Assembly: GCA_037044905.1 (NCBI GenBank)
Contig: JBAOKB010000020.1
Span: 1,426,001 to 1,490,000 of the forward strand
DNA: 64,000 bases
Direction of reading: 5' to 3'
Source of the DNA: Hortaea werneckii
Lineage: Eukaryota > Ascomycota > Dothideomycetes > Mycosphaerellales > Teratosphaeriaceae
A program made the position numbers and the translations under genes. Positions 29,300 to 39,375 of this stretch are shown here, piece by piece. Every line of letters begins with the position of its first letter. The first letter of the stretch is position 1. A model generated the notes under the pieces. That model had not been told where the DNA came from. It saw nothing but the letters and a program-made list of their open reading frames with translations, and did not search any database.

Positions 29300-30817
29300 G
29301 ATCGTCGTGGGGCGTTACCCCTTCTCCAGCTGATGAATCCATTCCGCATCATGGCGTGTGCACCTCGCCATACCGGATGTGGATGTTGCAATAACCTGCG
29401 AATTCGTCAGCAAAGGAAGCCATGATACCATACGGCTCAGGTGTACTTTGGTTGGCTTCGTTTCTGCTGGTGACACTTGGATGTGATGGAAGGAAGAAGA
29501 CCTCGAAATTGAGAGGAGACCACGTTTTGTAGCCCTACTCGCCCAAGCTGCGAGGTCGGCGACGGCGGGGAAGCTCGTCAAAAGTATGAAATCACAAGCA
29601 TGCTGACGACCCAATTGTGTGACGTCCACCATGTTGAGAGATATGCCTAAATACATCACGCCATTCTTTTTAGGAAGCTAGGCATCTAAAGCTTTCGCTA
29701 AACGTCAATTCATTGGCAGAGTACGGCCGATATTGACTGTGATAGCACTGGGGAGCGATAAAGAAAGTGGCAGTTTCGGTGGTGTTTACGTTGAAGCGAT
29801 GCCTCATCAACCATGTGGGGTTTCCCATGCCCGGGCTGATCGCCATCCGGAGTTTGGAGTTTAGAGTCCGTCTGATGAGAGCAATGTGCAACCACACCTA
29901 GTTGCTGCGGGCATGACGACTTTAATTGAACATCGCAGTTGAAAGAACGCATCCATGGATTAATAATAACAAGAGCACCTTTCCCAATGGCCTCGTGGCA
30001 GGCCTGTCATGTGAAAATGTCTTGTCATTAGTCCCTTGTCGCCAGACGGACCGTCCGGGGGGCCTGAACCCTCCGGCGGCATCCCAGGATTCGGGATAGG
30101 TCATGCGGATCTCTGAAAGCCGAAGGGGATAAATCACGCGAGCCTTGGCGAACGGTGCTGTATGGTGAAGACTATCAACCGCAGTGTGGCTAGCTGGAGC
30201 GTAGCCTGTAGGATGGCCGTCGTCAACTTGGCGATTCTGGGGCCCTGGCTGAACTGCGACTACCGGCATCGAGTCTCCATGCACGAGGTCGAGACGAAGC
30301 GGATCTCAAGTCACCAAAAATGGCAGCATGCGGCTATGATGTAGTGGGGTCAGCAGTGAGCATAATCCCTGATCTGCAGCAAGATGTTTGCCGCGACTCG
30401 CGTTCCTCGTGCGGTCGGAGTCGTCCTGCACACTCAGGTCGCTCAGGTGGGTGACAGCGCGCGATAGGATGGGACGGAGGGAGCAGTAAGCGGCGGGATG
30501 GCTGCAGCATCTATTGAATTCGCCTTCCAGCCTGGACGCTATTTGGCGGTTCTTGACCACCGTGTGCACGGAGGCTCAGCGATGCACGGTCAATACTGCA
30601 TGTCCGAACGCTAGCGCAAAGTCAAGAACGTCAAGTAGAAGCTGAGAGTTTGCGAATGAACGTTACAGCGTGGTACTGCTGGCCAGTGCCGGAATCCGTC
30701 TGACTGTCCGTCATACATGCTCCTTGCATCCTACCCATATTATTACTAGACAGGCGCTGGTATAGTCATGAGCGCCTCTACCTGCTGCCCTTCGTCTCTC
30801 CTCGCATCTTGCCCTCC
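29300..30817. other. Gene-free region, about 1.5 kb
   Basis: Lies between the THI4 leader and the lipocalin-like gene, which diverge. Frames reach about 120 codons but overlap on both strands and have no recognisable content. I see no repeat, RNA gene or mobile element. It must hold the THI4 core promoter at the left and the promoter of the lipocalin-like gene at the right. Confidence 0.5.
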
Positions 30818-31802
30818 ATGCAGGTTCTAGTTATGCCCGCAATGACTTCCCAGTACCTCCAGGTGCCCAAAGTGCTTCCCCATCGGAAATCACGCTCGCG
30901 ATCAAAGTCACGCCCACGAGATTCAGGTCCAACTTCCACCACGCCCGAGGTGATCACGTCACCCAGCAGATCAAGGCCGCAGTCACCGCCGATGCCCGCA
31001 GTAGACCTGCATGTGAAGCCGTCCCTGCCGAGCTACTCGAACGGCTACAAGATGACGACCGAGGACCAGAAGAGCGAGAGCAACGGCTATATTAATGGAG
31101 AGAGTCCGGCGGAAACGAAGCGGACAGCGGTGAAGCAAGAAGGGACGAACTACGATGATCTCGCCGAAGATACATACACTCTCGAGCAGTGCCGAACTCC
31201 TCCCCCTCCTCAATCTTTGAGACAAAGGCTTGTTGGCGCATGGAAACTGGAGTCATATATTGCATATCCGACGCCCCAGTCGCGAATTCAGAGACCGACG
31301 TATCCTATGACGAAGAACGTGACAGGATTCATCATGTACACTCCCGACGGCTACATGTCTGCGCAGATGCTGATCCCCGGCCAACAAAGTTTCAAGCGCG
31401 GCGAAGGCGAGGAGCCGCAGTGGGCAGAAGCTGGAAAGCGCTTTTTCGCATACTGTGGACCCTACTACATCACAGACGAAGGCGCAGGGCGGGAGGAGAT
31501 TCTACGGCATACCTTCCAAGTATGCAATCTGCCGGGCTGGATTGGAGATATCCAAATAAGAACGCATCGCTTCGAAGAAGAAGGGGATGTCTTGGTGCTC
31601 GGCAGTGAAGAGCCCACGGAGATCAAAGTATGTCATTAGCAGCAGCAAGCCACGTCTTGGCGCATCCATTTGCTAACTTCCAACTTCGCAGGGCGACAAG
31701 CGGATTCCCGTTCTGAAGTGGCGGCGGGCGAAGAACAACGTAGATGGCGTCCCTCCGCCGCCGACCCCGCAAATCAAAATCAGCGGCCCAGGTGAGCCGT
31801 GA
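30818..31802 (+). CDS. Lipocalin-like domain protein
   Basis: Two exons, 30818-31627 and 31692-31802, with a 64 nt intron (donor GTATGT, branch TGCTAAC, acceptor CGCAG). From the first ATG at 30818 the product is 306 aa; ATGs at 30833 and 30842 are alternatives. The N-terminal 100 residues are Arg/Ser/Pro-rich and probably disordered. A lipocalin-like beta-barrel region follows from about residue 126: LRQRLVGAWKLESYIAYPTP, then MTKNVTGFIMYTPDGYMSAQ, FAYCGPYYIT and a closing strand after the intron (IPVLKWRRAK). In fungi such domains occur as stand-alone proteins, sometimes near scytalone-dehydratase-like or other small-molecule enzymes. Ligand and function are unknown. No enzyme cluster surrounds it here. 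Confidence 0.75.
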
Positions 31803-32391
31803 CTTTCAAAGCAGACGACCGACCGCGACCACGAAGAAGGCGCAAGAGGTCGTCCAACGAACCGCAGATGATTTTTTACCATGACCACGTGACCGTTTGG
31901 CACTGGCACACACATACCCACCAGCGTAAACACATCGTGACTTGAACGACACACAGTGGATGGAAGAATTGCAATTCGGCTTCACACAGCCTGCTGGCAT
32001 TGGCAGCCGACAGCATGACAAGCATCAGGCGCAGGAACCATTTTGTCTTGGGAGGATATACCACATTGATTGAATGTCAGGCGTAAGCATACTATATTGG
32101 AAGATACCACAACCTCACCTGCTGTATTCTAGAAAAGCAAGCAGCAGAATGCCACAAAGCGTACGCAGGCACGTTCGCTTAAGTCGAATCGTTCAAATCG
32201 CAGCAGCTATCCTTTTATTTTATTTTTATTTTATTTTTATGTTTTGGCTTGCAAGAGTGACATACGAGCTTCGGCAGCTGTCCACGACACACCGATGGGT
32301 TCTGCGGCCGTAGGTATCCAGATACTGCAAATTTGCATGGCTGCTCTGACGTCTCATTTACGACTTCTTGGTAAGCCAAAGACAGCACTCA
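31803..32391. other. Convergent 3' spacer, 589 bp
   Basis: Lies between the stops of the lipocalin-like gene and DPH7. It contains a TTTTA-type tandem repeat at 32212-32240, annotated separately. No gene is apparent. Confidence 0.55.
32212..32240 (+). repeat. Imperfect (TTTTA)n tract
   Basis: About five units of TTTTA with one- or two-base T expansions, lying between two convergent genes. On the plus strand it could act as a U-rich 3' processing region; on the minus strand it is A-rich, like a yeast-type efficiency element for the DPH7 transcript. Confidence 0.7.
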
Positions 32392-33901
32392 TCAAGCACC
32401 TGTCGCCAAGTCGAAGCGCCACAGACACAGCAACTTATCGTAGAAGCTCGTGCTTACGATCAACTTCCGATCGCCATCGTCAGGTTGCACGTCGCTAGCA
32501 TAGTTCATGCTTTCATGTTCTTCGAATCGGCCCAGGATTTCAAACTGCCACTCCCCATCCCCTGCCTGCCGACTAAGACGTAGGACCCGAGTACCTGCGT
32601 ACATGCAGCTTGCGAGGATGACCATGCCCCTGGAAGCAAAGTCCACATCAGCATACTTGCATCATGCTTACTCGGAGAGGAACGAGCATGTGGCAATTTG
32701 TCCGGTGTTCCGGCGAAGAATTCTGATGGAAGCCAAGAAACATCTCTCATCGTACTGCCCGCGTCGTGCATCACATATGACCCAACAGAGCGGGAAGCGG
32801 CTGAGAAGGGGGGCGAAGAGCGGGAGAATATATTGAAATATGCATGTAATGTTACGTACCTTTCCGAGCCGACTTCCGGTGTATCCGACAGGGCTGTAGA
32901 AACTCCCGAGGATGTGTATTCGCTCCTATCCTGTTCGTGGGTTGGGCGGTGGGAGAGCAGCTTGATTCTCCAGACTCCGCCGCCGAGATTCGCTTCCGCT
33001 AGGACCTGCCTTCGGCCTGCAGCGGGGGCTGAGATCAGACGGATATGGTCGTCGTAACTGCCAGTCAGAATCAGGTCCGGCGACAAGGGGAGGATGTAGG
33101 TGACCCCTGCTTGATGGATTCTGCGGTCTTGCCAGAGACTAGTGCACTGCTCAGGTTCTTCTCCTTGCACAGTCCGCTGAAGTAGTTGATCGTCGCCACC
33201 GCTGTACAGTTCAAGGGCACCAGAGGAGGAGGGCGAGAAAGCCAGCCACCATGCCTCTAGGCTGTGGCTGAACATGGTCGTGATTTCGATACTTTGATCG
33301 CCTGCCCATAGATCTCCTTGCGGAGCTCGGCAAACAACCACTCGTCCATCTGAAAGCGTGAGACCAAGGACTTTGGGATCTCTAGGATGCCAGGCCAGCG
33401 ACAGGACAAGCGTTTCCGGCTCGCATATCCGTTCACTGCTTATGTGAACCAAATGCTGAGCTTCTCGGGAGTTTACAAAGCGATAGAAAACGAGCAACCC
33501 AGTGGACGTCGCGACTGCTAAGACGGGCTCCGAGGCTGCATGATGCGGTGCCCACTGTATATCAAGAATGGAATACTCTGGTGTGGGTTCTGTTGCGATG
33601 TGGATGCTTCGCGAACCATGTCAGTACGTGTTGCAACAGCAGGTTGTACGGTGATATAAGAGGCATACACGTGCTCCCCCTGCAGACGAAACAGCTCTAG
33701 GGTTCCACTGCGCTTTTGCTGCTCCGTTTGGCACGACGGAGACGCCGAAGCATCTTCACCCGAGTTCTCACTGGCTTGATTCTCTTTCCGGTGTAGGTGA
33801 TATGTACCTATCACGAAGTACTCAGGCTCGGTGGGGCAGAACGCAATGCAAGCAGGCGGCAGATCGAGCGTGAGCCGCTCGAGGGAAGAAATGGAAGTCA
33901 T
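32392..33901 (-). CDS. DPH7: Diphthine methylesterase, WD40 protein Dph7/Rrt2
   Basis: Supported exons on the minus strand: 33901-33669, 33606-32860 and 32629-32392. The first intron is 62 nt (GTATGC donor, TACTGAC branch). Joining the second and third gives 405 aa. A further in-frame exon at 32800-32672, bounded by GTACGT...CTCAG and GTAAGC...TTCCAG, would insert 43 residues (448 aa). I cannot choose between the two forms. Family marks are LDLPPACIAFCPTEPEYFVI near the start, ILDIQWAPHH, LLVFYRF, the GSYDDHIRL repeat, GGGVWRIK, ILASCMYAGTRVLR and the C-terminal HESMNYASDVQ...STSFYDKLLCLWRF. Dph7 removes the methyl ester from the diphthine intermediate on eEF2, so that Dph6 can form diphthamide. 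Confidence 0.88.
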
Positions 33902-34058
33902 GGTTGTCACATGCAATTTTCGGATTGAGAAGTTGCGGAACTTCGTTCCGTACGCTACATCCTGATTTGGAAAGGATTCCACTGTCACATGCAAATAAGT
34001 CATACCATACTAGGACCTCATTATCGCAACACGAACGGGCGTACTATCGTATCTGCAT

Positions 34059-34745
34059 CTAACACACATTCTCGCCCCCGACCTTACTGCCACTTTGACC
34101 CTCCATTGTCTCCTTCACTTCTCCGAAAATCTGCAAGAAAGCAGCTGGCTCTTCAGCCCCTTGCACCTCATACTTCCCGTTGATGGTGAAGTTCGGGACG
34201 CCCGTGACAAACTTCTGTTGCGCCATGGCGACCTCCTTGTCAACCTCCGGTCCTCCCTTCCCGTTGGCCATCCAATCGCGAACCTCCTGCTCATCCAGCC
34301 CAGCCTTGATACCCCTCTGAATCAAGACTTCCTGATCCGTAATATCCTCGTTAACCTCGAAGTACGCGTTGAAGAGCTGCTCGATGACTTTCGTCTGCAT
34401 GCCTTCGCCTTTCGTCTTCGCAAGCTGGACGAGCCTGTGGCTGTCCCGCGTGTTGCCCGTCCTCCCTCCAAATGCGAAGTTGATGCCAACCTGACTACCT
34501 AGCCGAGCGAGATGTCCCTGCATGACCTGTGTCCGCTGCGCACCGAACTTCTTCTCGTAGTATGACTGCTTGTCGATGCTCTTCGGAGCGTCCGGGTTGA
34601 GGTAGAAAGGGTACCATGTTGTCGAGAAGGTATCGCTCGGGTTTGTTTGCTTGTGTGCTTCGATAGCCTTGTCGAGGCGGTTCTTGCCTACATAGCACCA
34701 AGGGCAGACCGTGTCGCTGACGATGTCGATCTTGTAATTGGTCAT
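34059..34745 (-). CDS. DsbA-like thioredoxin-fold protein (FrnE/2-hydroxychromene isomerase-like)
   Basis: A single-exon gene of 228 aa from the ATG at 34743-34745 (MTNYKIDIVSDTVCPWCYVG). The frame extends upstream to a GTG only. A CPWC motif sits at the end of the first strand, where DsbA-family proteins have their active-site CxxC. The helical insert and the C-terminal GVPNFTINGKYEVQGA (cis-proline loop V-P before a strand) complete the DSBA domain. The NPDAPKSIDKQSYYEKKFG and DSHRLVQLAKTKG segments place it with FrnE-like oxidoreductases. There is no signal peptide, so it is probably cytosolic. Substrate is unknown; family members act as disulfide or glutathione-linked oxidoreductases. Confidence 0.88.
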   Translation of the reverse strand: MTNYKIDIVSDTVCPWCYVGKNRLDKAIEAHKQTNPSDTFSTTWYPFYLNPDAPKSIDKQSYYEKKFGAQRTQVMQGHLARLGSQVGINFAFGGRTGNTRDSHRLVQLAKTKGEGMQTKVIEQLFNAYFEVNEDITDQEVLIQRGIKAGLDEQEVRDWMANGKGGPEVDKEVAMAQQKFVTGVPNFTINGKYEVQGAEEPAAFLQIFGEVKETMEGQSGSKVGGENVC

Positions 34746-35250
34746 TCTGCGGAAGCTCGCGCGTAAAGCCACGATGGAGTTTGAGTTTGCTGTTTGCTTG
34801 AAGAAGTGGTGTCAAAAGAAGAAATGGTCTTGACTTAGCCTGTTGAGGGTACCTAGGATATTTGGTGTTTCTTCAAAAAGAACGATTATATCATGGTAGC
34901 TTAGATGGCCACCAACATGATGCCTCAACTGCCGAGATGGGCCGAAAAGATGGAATGATTAGAAATTGGCACTCGCTTCGGTGCCGAGCGGCGGAAATAA
35001 CACCTTCAGTCCCATGTCAGAACATAAAAAGTGTCCCAAAGTATGGCATAAGAGCCATAATAATTGCAAATTGAGCACTAAATGTCAATGAGTCTGTTGT
35101 AGGTCAACAGTGAATAGAGTCGCGTGGCTACCTAATCGGGCATGCTCGGCGGGGAGAGTCCATGATGATCTTCGTAGTCCGGCTGCGCTTTCACTTCACG
35201 CAGACGTCACTGACCACTCAAATGCACTGCGCAAAGGTCGCACCACAAAC
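34746..35250. promoter_or_regulatory. Divergent promoter region, DsbA-like gene and TLS1
   Basis: 505 bp between two divergent starts. It contains ACCTAGGATAT at 34851 and an AT-richer middle (35020-35100). No coding frame is supported. Confidence 0.45.
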
Positions 35251-36210
35251 ATGACAGATCCGCTGTTCAGAGCCAACAAAAGGCGGAAAGTCTTTCGAAA
35301 ACGGAAAGACGACGGCGAGGAGGCGAAAGAACAATCCGATTCCGAAGCTGTCCAGCAGAGCAATGGAGAGGACCACGAGGTAAATCAACGACTGCGCGCG
35401 CTTCGCAAGCCAGCGGCGCGCAAGCACGGTATAGGCTTCACCAGCAGCAATGCGCCCAGATCGGAGGAGCATGACGAAAACGAAGATCGAGAGATGATGC
35501 CGATGCACCCAGAGCGACAGCAGCACATAGCGCAAGCAGACCGCTTCGTGAAGCCCACTGGCAGGATCGCGGTAGGCGAAGATAAGCATATGTACGTCAC
35601 CCTGACAAGATCACGAGCGAAGACGCAGTACTGACGGCGTAGGATGTCATTCGTAGATTCCAAGCTGGCTGAGATGCGCTCGGCGAAACAGAACATCCCG
35701 ACTCAACCCTTAGCGACGCTGCCAGAAGACCTGGACGCCCATCCAACTATTGGATCGGAGCAGAGAGCAGACTCTGACTCAGATGGAGTCGCGGAAAGCA
35801 AGAGTGAGAGCATTACGAACAAGACCCAGATGAAAGCCGATTCAAGACGGCCAGCAAGACCACGTCGGCCACCTGCGGTCCGCGACGAGAAGGATGTTGC
35901 TCGTGATAGCTTAGTCGATCAAATCTTGGGCGAGTCTACCGTCCCGCACTACGATCGCCCCGCAGCGAGCAAGCAACCCCCACCGCCTGAAGACGACAAC
36001 GTGGACCGCGACGCAGCAGCAGCCGAAGCGTTCAAGAAGCGGTACCTAGCATCGATCGGCGTGAAGAGAAAGCGCAAGGTGGCCCCGCCTTCCGGAGCCA
36101 CCAGGGGAGCCACTGCAATATCCACACATGGCCCCAAACTAGGTGGGAGCAGAAGTCAGAGGCAGAAGATGAAGGCTATGGAGAGACAGGAGAAAGGGTC
36201 AGAGAAATAA
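35251..36210 (+). CDS. Tls1/C9orf78-family splicing-associated protein
   Basis: Two exons, 35251-35591 and 35643-36210, with a 51 nt intron (GTACGT donor, TACTGAC branch). The product is 302 aa. The splice restores the family signature D-K-H-M-M-x-F-V-D-x-K-L-A-E-M-R, without which the two frames do not connect. The N-terminus is basic (FRANKRRKVFRKRKDD) and the rest is highly charged, with a C-terminal AAEAFKKRYLASIGVKRKRK block. Fission yeast Tls1 and human C9orf78/HCA59 bind the spliceosomal helicase Brr2 and affect splicing of selected transcripts, including telomere factors in fission yeast. The start at MTDPLFRANK is preferred because the upstream frame has no conserved content. Confidence 0.85.
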
Positions 36211-36311
36211 AAGCAACTTATAGTAAGAACTTCAGGCGGGTCATTACATAGCCGCTCAAGAGCAAGCTATCGTTCATACAGCTCAATAGATCGGCAAACA
36301 TCCTAGAGATC

Positions 36312-37112
36312 CTAGAGCTTGGCCTTGTCAGCCACCAAATCCGGGTCCAGCTCCGTCGTGCACAGAATACATGTGTCCTTCAACGCTGGCAACCTGTCCC
36401 GATGGTTGACCTCCTGGTAATCCTCGCTCGCCAACATATCCACAAAGTGCCGGATACTAGGGTAATGCGCCAGGGCAATCTCATCCCATCCGCTGCCATC
36501 CTCGCCCTGGGTGCCTTGGTTCGGGACTACCTTCCCAACGACTTTCGCATTCCCACCGCGCCGCGAACCGATGGATTCCGCGAAGGCCTTGCCATACCGG
36601 CCGTACGACTCGTGCATTTCTTTTCCCGGATTGAAAGCGAGCAGGTTGAGCATGCTCACTGCGCCGTCCTGCCCGAGCTTAAACCCTTTGCTCCATTGCA
36701 GGAACTCATCGTTCAGCTCCAGTCCCTGCGTGGAATTCGCCATCCGCGGCTTGTCCATCGATCCAGTAAGCGGCGGCACATCGCCTTCCTTGGGGTGCAA
36801 AAGCCGGTCGTTGCGTTCGGCGAAGCCATTGAATACCCTACTCGGCACGCCGGCCGTGATGCTCCAGTGCTGAGTGACCCAGTCCCGACCCAGGAACGTG
36901 TCTGGCAAGGGTCTGTCGGCGGGCAGGATGATCAGGAGGTCCCATTTGGTATCTAAGAGCTTGTTGACGTTGAGCTTCTCGGGCTTGATGACCCATCTCA
37001 CGGCGCGTGAGACGACTAAGGGCTTGACGCCATGGGAAGAGATGGCACGTAGGAATTGATTGATGGTGGCGTTGGCGGAGAGTGCCACCAGATGGAGCGC
37101 GGCGAGAGGCAT
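36312..37112 (-). CDS. Dimeric alpha-beta barrel (DUF1330-like) protein
   Basis: A single-exon gene of 266 aa from the ATG at 37110-37112. The N-terminal half (LHLVALSANATINQFLRAIS...WDLLIILPADRPLP) and the C-terminal half (AVSMLNLLAFNPGKEMHESYGRYGKAFAESIGSRRGG) each look like a ferredoxin-like beta-alpha-beta unit. The closing YPSIRHFVDMLASEDYQEVNHRDRLPALKDT resembles the end of a DUF1330/EthD-type domain. Such domains bind small ligands or form dimers. No catalytic residue can be assigned and the role is unknown. It ends 101 bp from the TLS1 stop, in convergent orientation. Confidence 0.75.
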   Translation of the reverse strand: MPLAALHLVALSANATINQFLRAISSHGVKPLVVSRAVRWVIKPEKLNVNKLLDTKWDLLIILPADRPLPDTFLGRDWVTQHWSITAGVPSRVFNGFAERNDRLLHPKEGDVPPLTGSMDKPRMANSTQGLELNDEFLQWSKGFKLGQDGAVSMLNLLAFNPGKEMHESYGRYGKAFAESIGSRRGGNAKVVGKVVPNQGTQGEDGSGWDEIALAHYPSIRHFVDMLASEDYQEVNHRDRLPALKDTCILCTTELDPDLVADKAKL

Positions 37113-37443
37113 GATGAGATGGATGAGATAATGTTTGGGGATTTATCTAAGCTAGTATGATAGGACTTGTAGAGGATTACAAACGCTCGCATATGGCTCT
37201 CCAATGCTTCTTGCCTCTCATGTCAAAGTGGTGACGTTCAGTTGATTCCAGGATTGCCCCGGGCCTCGGCTCGTTGTGCTGGCCCAAGCTTGCGTCTGTC
37301 GGATCTGGTTGCCGACATGATGAACCTCAATTGTCGATCTCGCAGCTGGAAGTAGTCGCTTGAGCAGGTACAGCACTAGCTGGTGTACGCCATCATACGA
37401 TCTCTCCTAGCTCGACAAGTTCTGGCAGGCTGGCGGGAAACCC

Positions 37444-38661
37444 TCAATTGGGAAGCTCTCTGCTTTGCTGCACCGACTTTGCTACTCCGGAGTCTCTGGC
37501 TTCTTCCCATCCATATGCGGCATCGATACTACACATTCTCTTTTGCGCGGTGCCAGCAGAGGTTGTACGGTTTTCGAGCTCATACAGCTGGGGAGGAGTC
37601 GAAACCGGTGCATTCACTCTGTCGGTCAATGACGATGCTCCCACGGCGGACGAAGCGTGATTCCCATATGCTTCGGCTGTTCTAGTATCGAGCGTTGACC
37701 TCAGCCTTGGAGGCTGCGCACAGAACTGCTCGTTCGGTCCAGATCTTTGAGACGAATTCAAAGCTTCCTGGCGGTGTTGACGACCTCGCCGCTCACATTC
37801 TTCGAGCCCAGAGTAAGACGCAGTACTGACTTCCTTATCCGCATCCAACCCCTTAAAATCCAGGAGGTCCTGCGAGAGAGAACGAGACCAGAGTTCCGCT
37901 CGATCTTGTCTATCTGGCCTTTTCAGGCTGGGTGCAAGGTAAGAGACCTTCGAGCACTGATCTTCTGCTTCATGTGTCCGGTTGCCTTTCCTCAGCGATC
38001 TGACTTTGCGGAATTGTGGCAGACTTAGCTTTCTACTCAGCTTGCGCCGGCTTGGCTTATTGCTTTCAAGCTCTTCTTTGGCTTCATTCTTGAGGCTTCC
38101 ATCATGACCGAGTAAGCCTGAAAATTTCCTTGTCAAGCTTGCGAGACTCTGCTTGCGGGAGAACCCGTGTCGGGGCTCGTGTCTTGAGGGCGCCTCTCTA
38201 TCACCACTTGCCTCTTTAGGTGCGTATCTGATGGTGATCACGCTTTCGCTGGACGATCGCGAGTCCTTCTCCTCGGAACCGTGATAGCTGTGCGGCTGGC
38301 CCACTGTGCCGTAAGTTAGAGGCGACTGCGCTTCATCATGCGATGAGTTCGTATGCGCAGAGCAACCATTATTGAACCCTTTCGATTCCGAAATGGACCC
38401 TTGGGCTCTTGAGAGCGCATGCATTGAGCAATCCTGGCAGTAATCAGTCGCACTGCCACATCCCGCTCCTGAGTTGACGGTGGTGTCCCGCATCATGTGA
38501 TGCGCATATATGCTGTCAAGCTGCGTATCAATCTCTGCCACGCACTCGTTGACAATTCTTTGCCCATCAGATCGCCTTCCATACTGCTGACAAGACATCA
38601 AGTCCGAACGCGATCCATTCTTAGTAATTTGTAGCGGAGCTGGCATCGATGCCTGATCCAT
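37444..38661 (-). CDS. Ser-rich hypothetical protein, 5' end unresolved
   Basis: The frame is open from about 38730 to a stop at 37444. A good splice acceptor (TCCTGACTGTTGCAG) ends at 38706, so the coding part may continue upstream through an intron. A candidate leader exon ending at a GTAAGC donor near 38790 does not match the phase of this frame. The first in-frame ATG is at 38661 (MDQASMPAPLQITKNGSRSD), giving 405 aa. The protein is rich in Ser, Arg and Gln. It has a basic cluster at residues of about 195-255 (SRKQSLASLTRKFSGLLGHD, then RRKLSRKLSLPQFRKVRSLR) with several R-x-x-S kinase-type sites. No known domain is visible. Confidence 0.55.
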   Translation of the reverse strand: MDQASMPAPLQITKNGSRSDLMSCQQYGRRSDGQRIVNECVAEIDTQLDSIYAHHMMRDTTVNSGAGCGSATDYCQDCSMHALSRAQGSISESKGFNNGCSAHTNSSHDEAQSPLTYGTVGQPHSYHGSEEKDSRSSSESVITIRYAPKEASGDREAPSRHEPRHGFSRKQSLASLTRKFSGLLGHDGSLKNEAKEELESNKPSRRKLSRKLSLPQFRKVRSLRKGNRTHEAEDQCSKVSYLAPSLKRPDRQDRAELWSRSLSQDLLDFKGLDADKEVSTASYSGLEECERRGRQHRQEALNSSQRSGPNEQFCAQPPRLRSTLDTRTAEAYGNHASSAVGASSLTDRVNAPVSTPPQLYELENRTTSAGTAQKRMCSIDAAYGWEEARDSGVAKSVQQSRELPN

Positions 38662-38705
38662 CGATACCGCACGGTCTGCGAAGCGGGACTTCAGTCGCTC
38701 GGTAT

Positions 38706-39375
38706 CTGCAACAGTCAGGATGAAAGACACTACTAATTAAAGTCAGGCCGAGGTCAAAAACGAAGAGCTACCATGTGCCTCCAGTGCTTACGTCGATTTC
38801 TTTGCTGTATTCTCTACAGTTCCCAGTCATCTCAAGCCCCGTATGATCACTGAAGACAAGCTTGCCCGAACTCCAAACGCCGATTCTCATAAACACATTT
38901 ACCCTGAGCGTGAAAGTGAGATGAAGTGATGGTAAAGACTAAAGAGCCTTCTTGAACTCCACAGAAGCTCATTTCGAGCTCTTTCAAAGGTGAGGTCATG
39001 ACAATGACAAGCTTCCTTCAACGGATGCAGTAAGTTGAAACATGTTTCTCACCTTCGCCTATCAAGCGGCATGTAAAAATCATTAAAGCCTCAAAACGGG
39101 GAAAAGCTACAGGGTCTGGTATTACTAGAAGGAAAATGTGGGAGAATTCTTCCCTGCATATTCCATGGTGAATAGACACACTATAGCTACTTATTACTTA
39201 CAGAAGAGGTCGCAGACCATGAACTGTTTGCTAATAAGAGTAAGTACATTCTGCCTCAAAGATTATCCCGTTTGCTCCGACTCCATGTGCACAAGGTGGA
39301 TCCGAGCAGGATCACCAGGTCATCCCTTAATAGTCCCCATCCGATCGTAGGCTGATAGGAGCCCGCTCGCTTCAT
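38706..39375. other. Spacer, 670 bp, with possible 5' exon of the Ser-rich gene
   Basis: On the minus strand an ATG at 38890 opens MRIGVWSSGKLVFSDHTGLE and reaches a GTAAGC donor after EYSKEID. It looks exon-like, but does not join the downstream frame in phase. The rest (38900-39375) should hold a promoter and the 3' region of the surface-protein neighbour. No other feature is seen. Confidence 0.4.
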
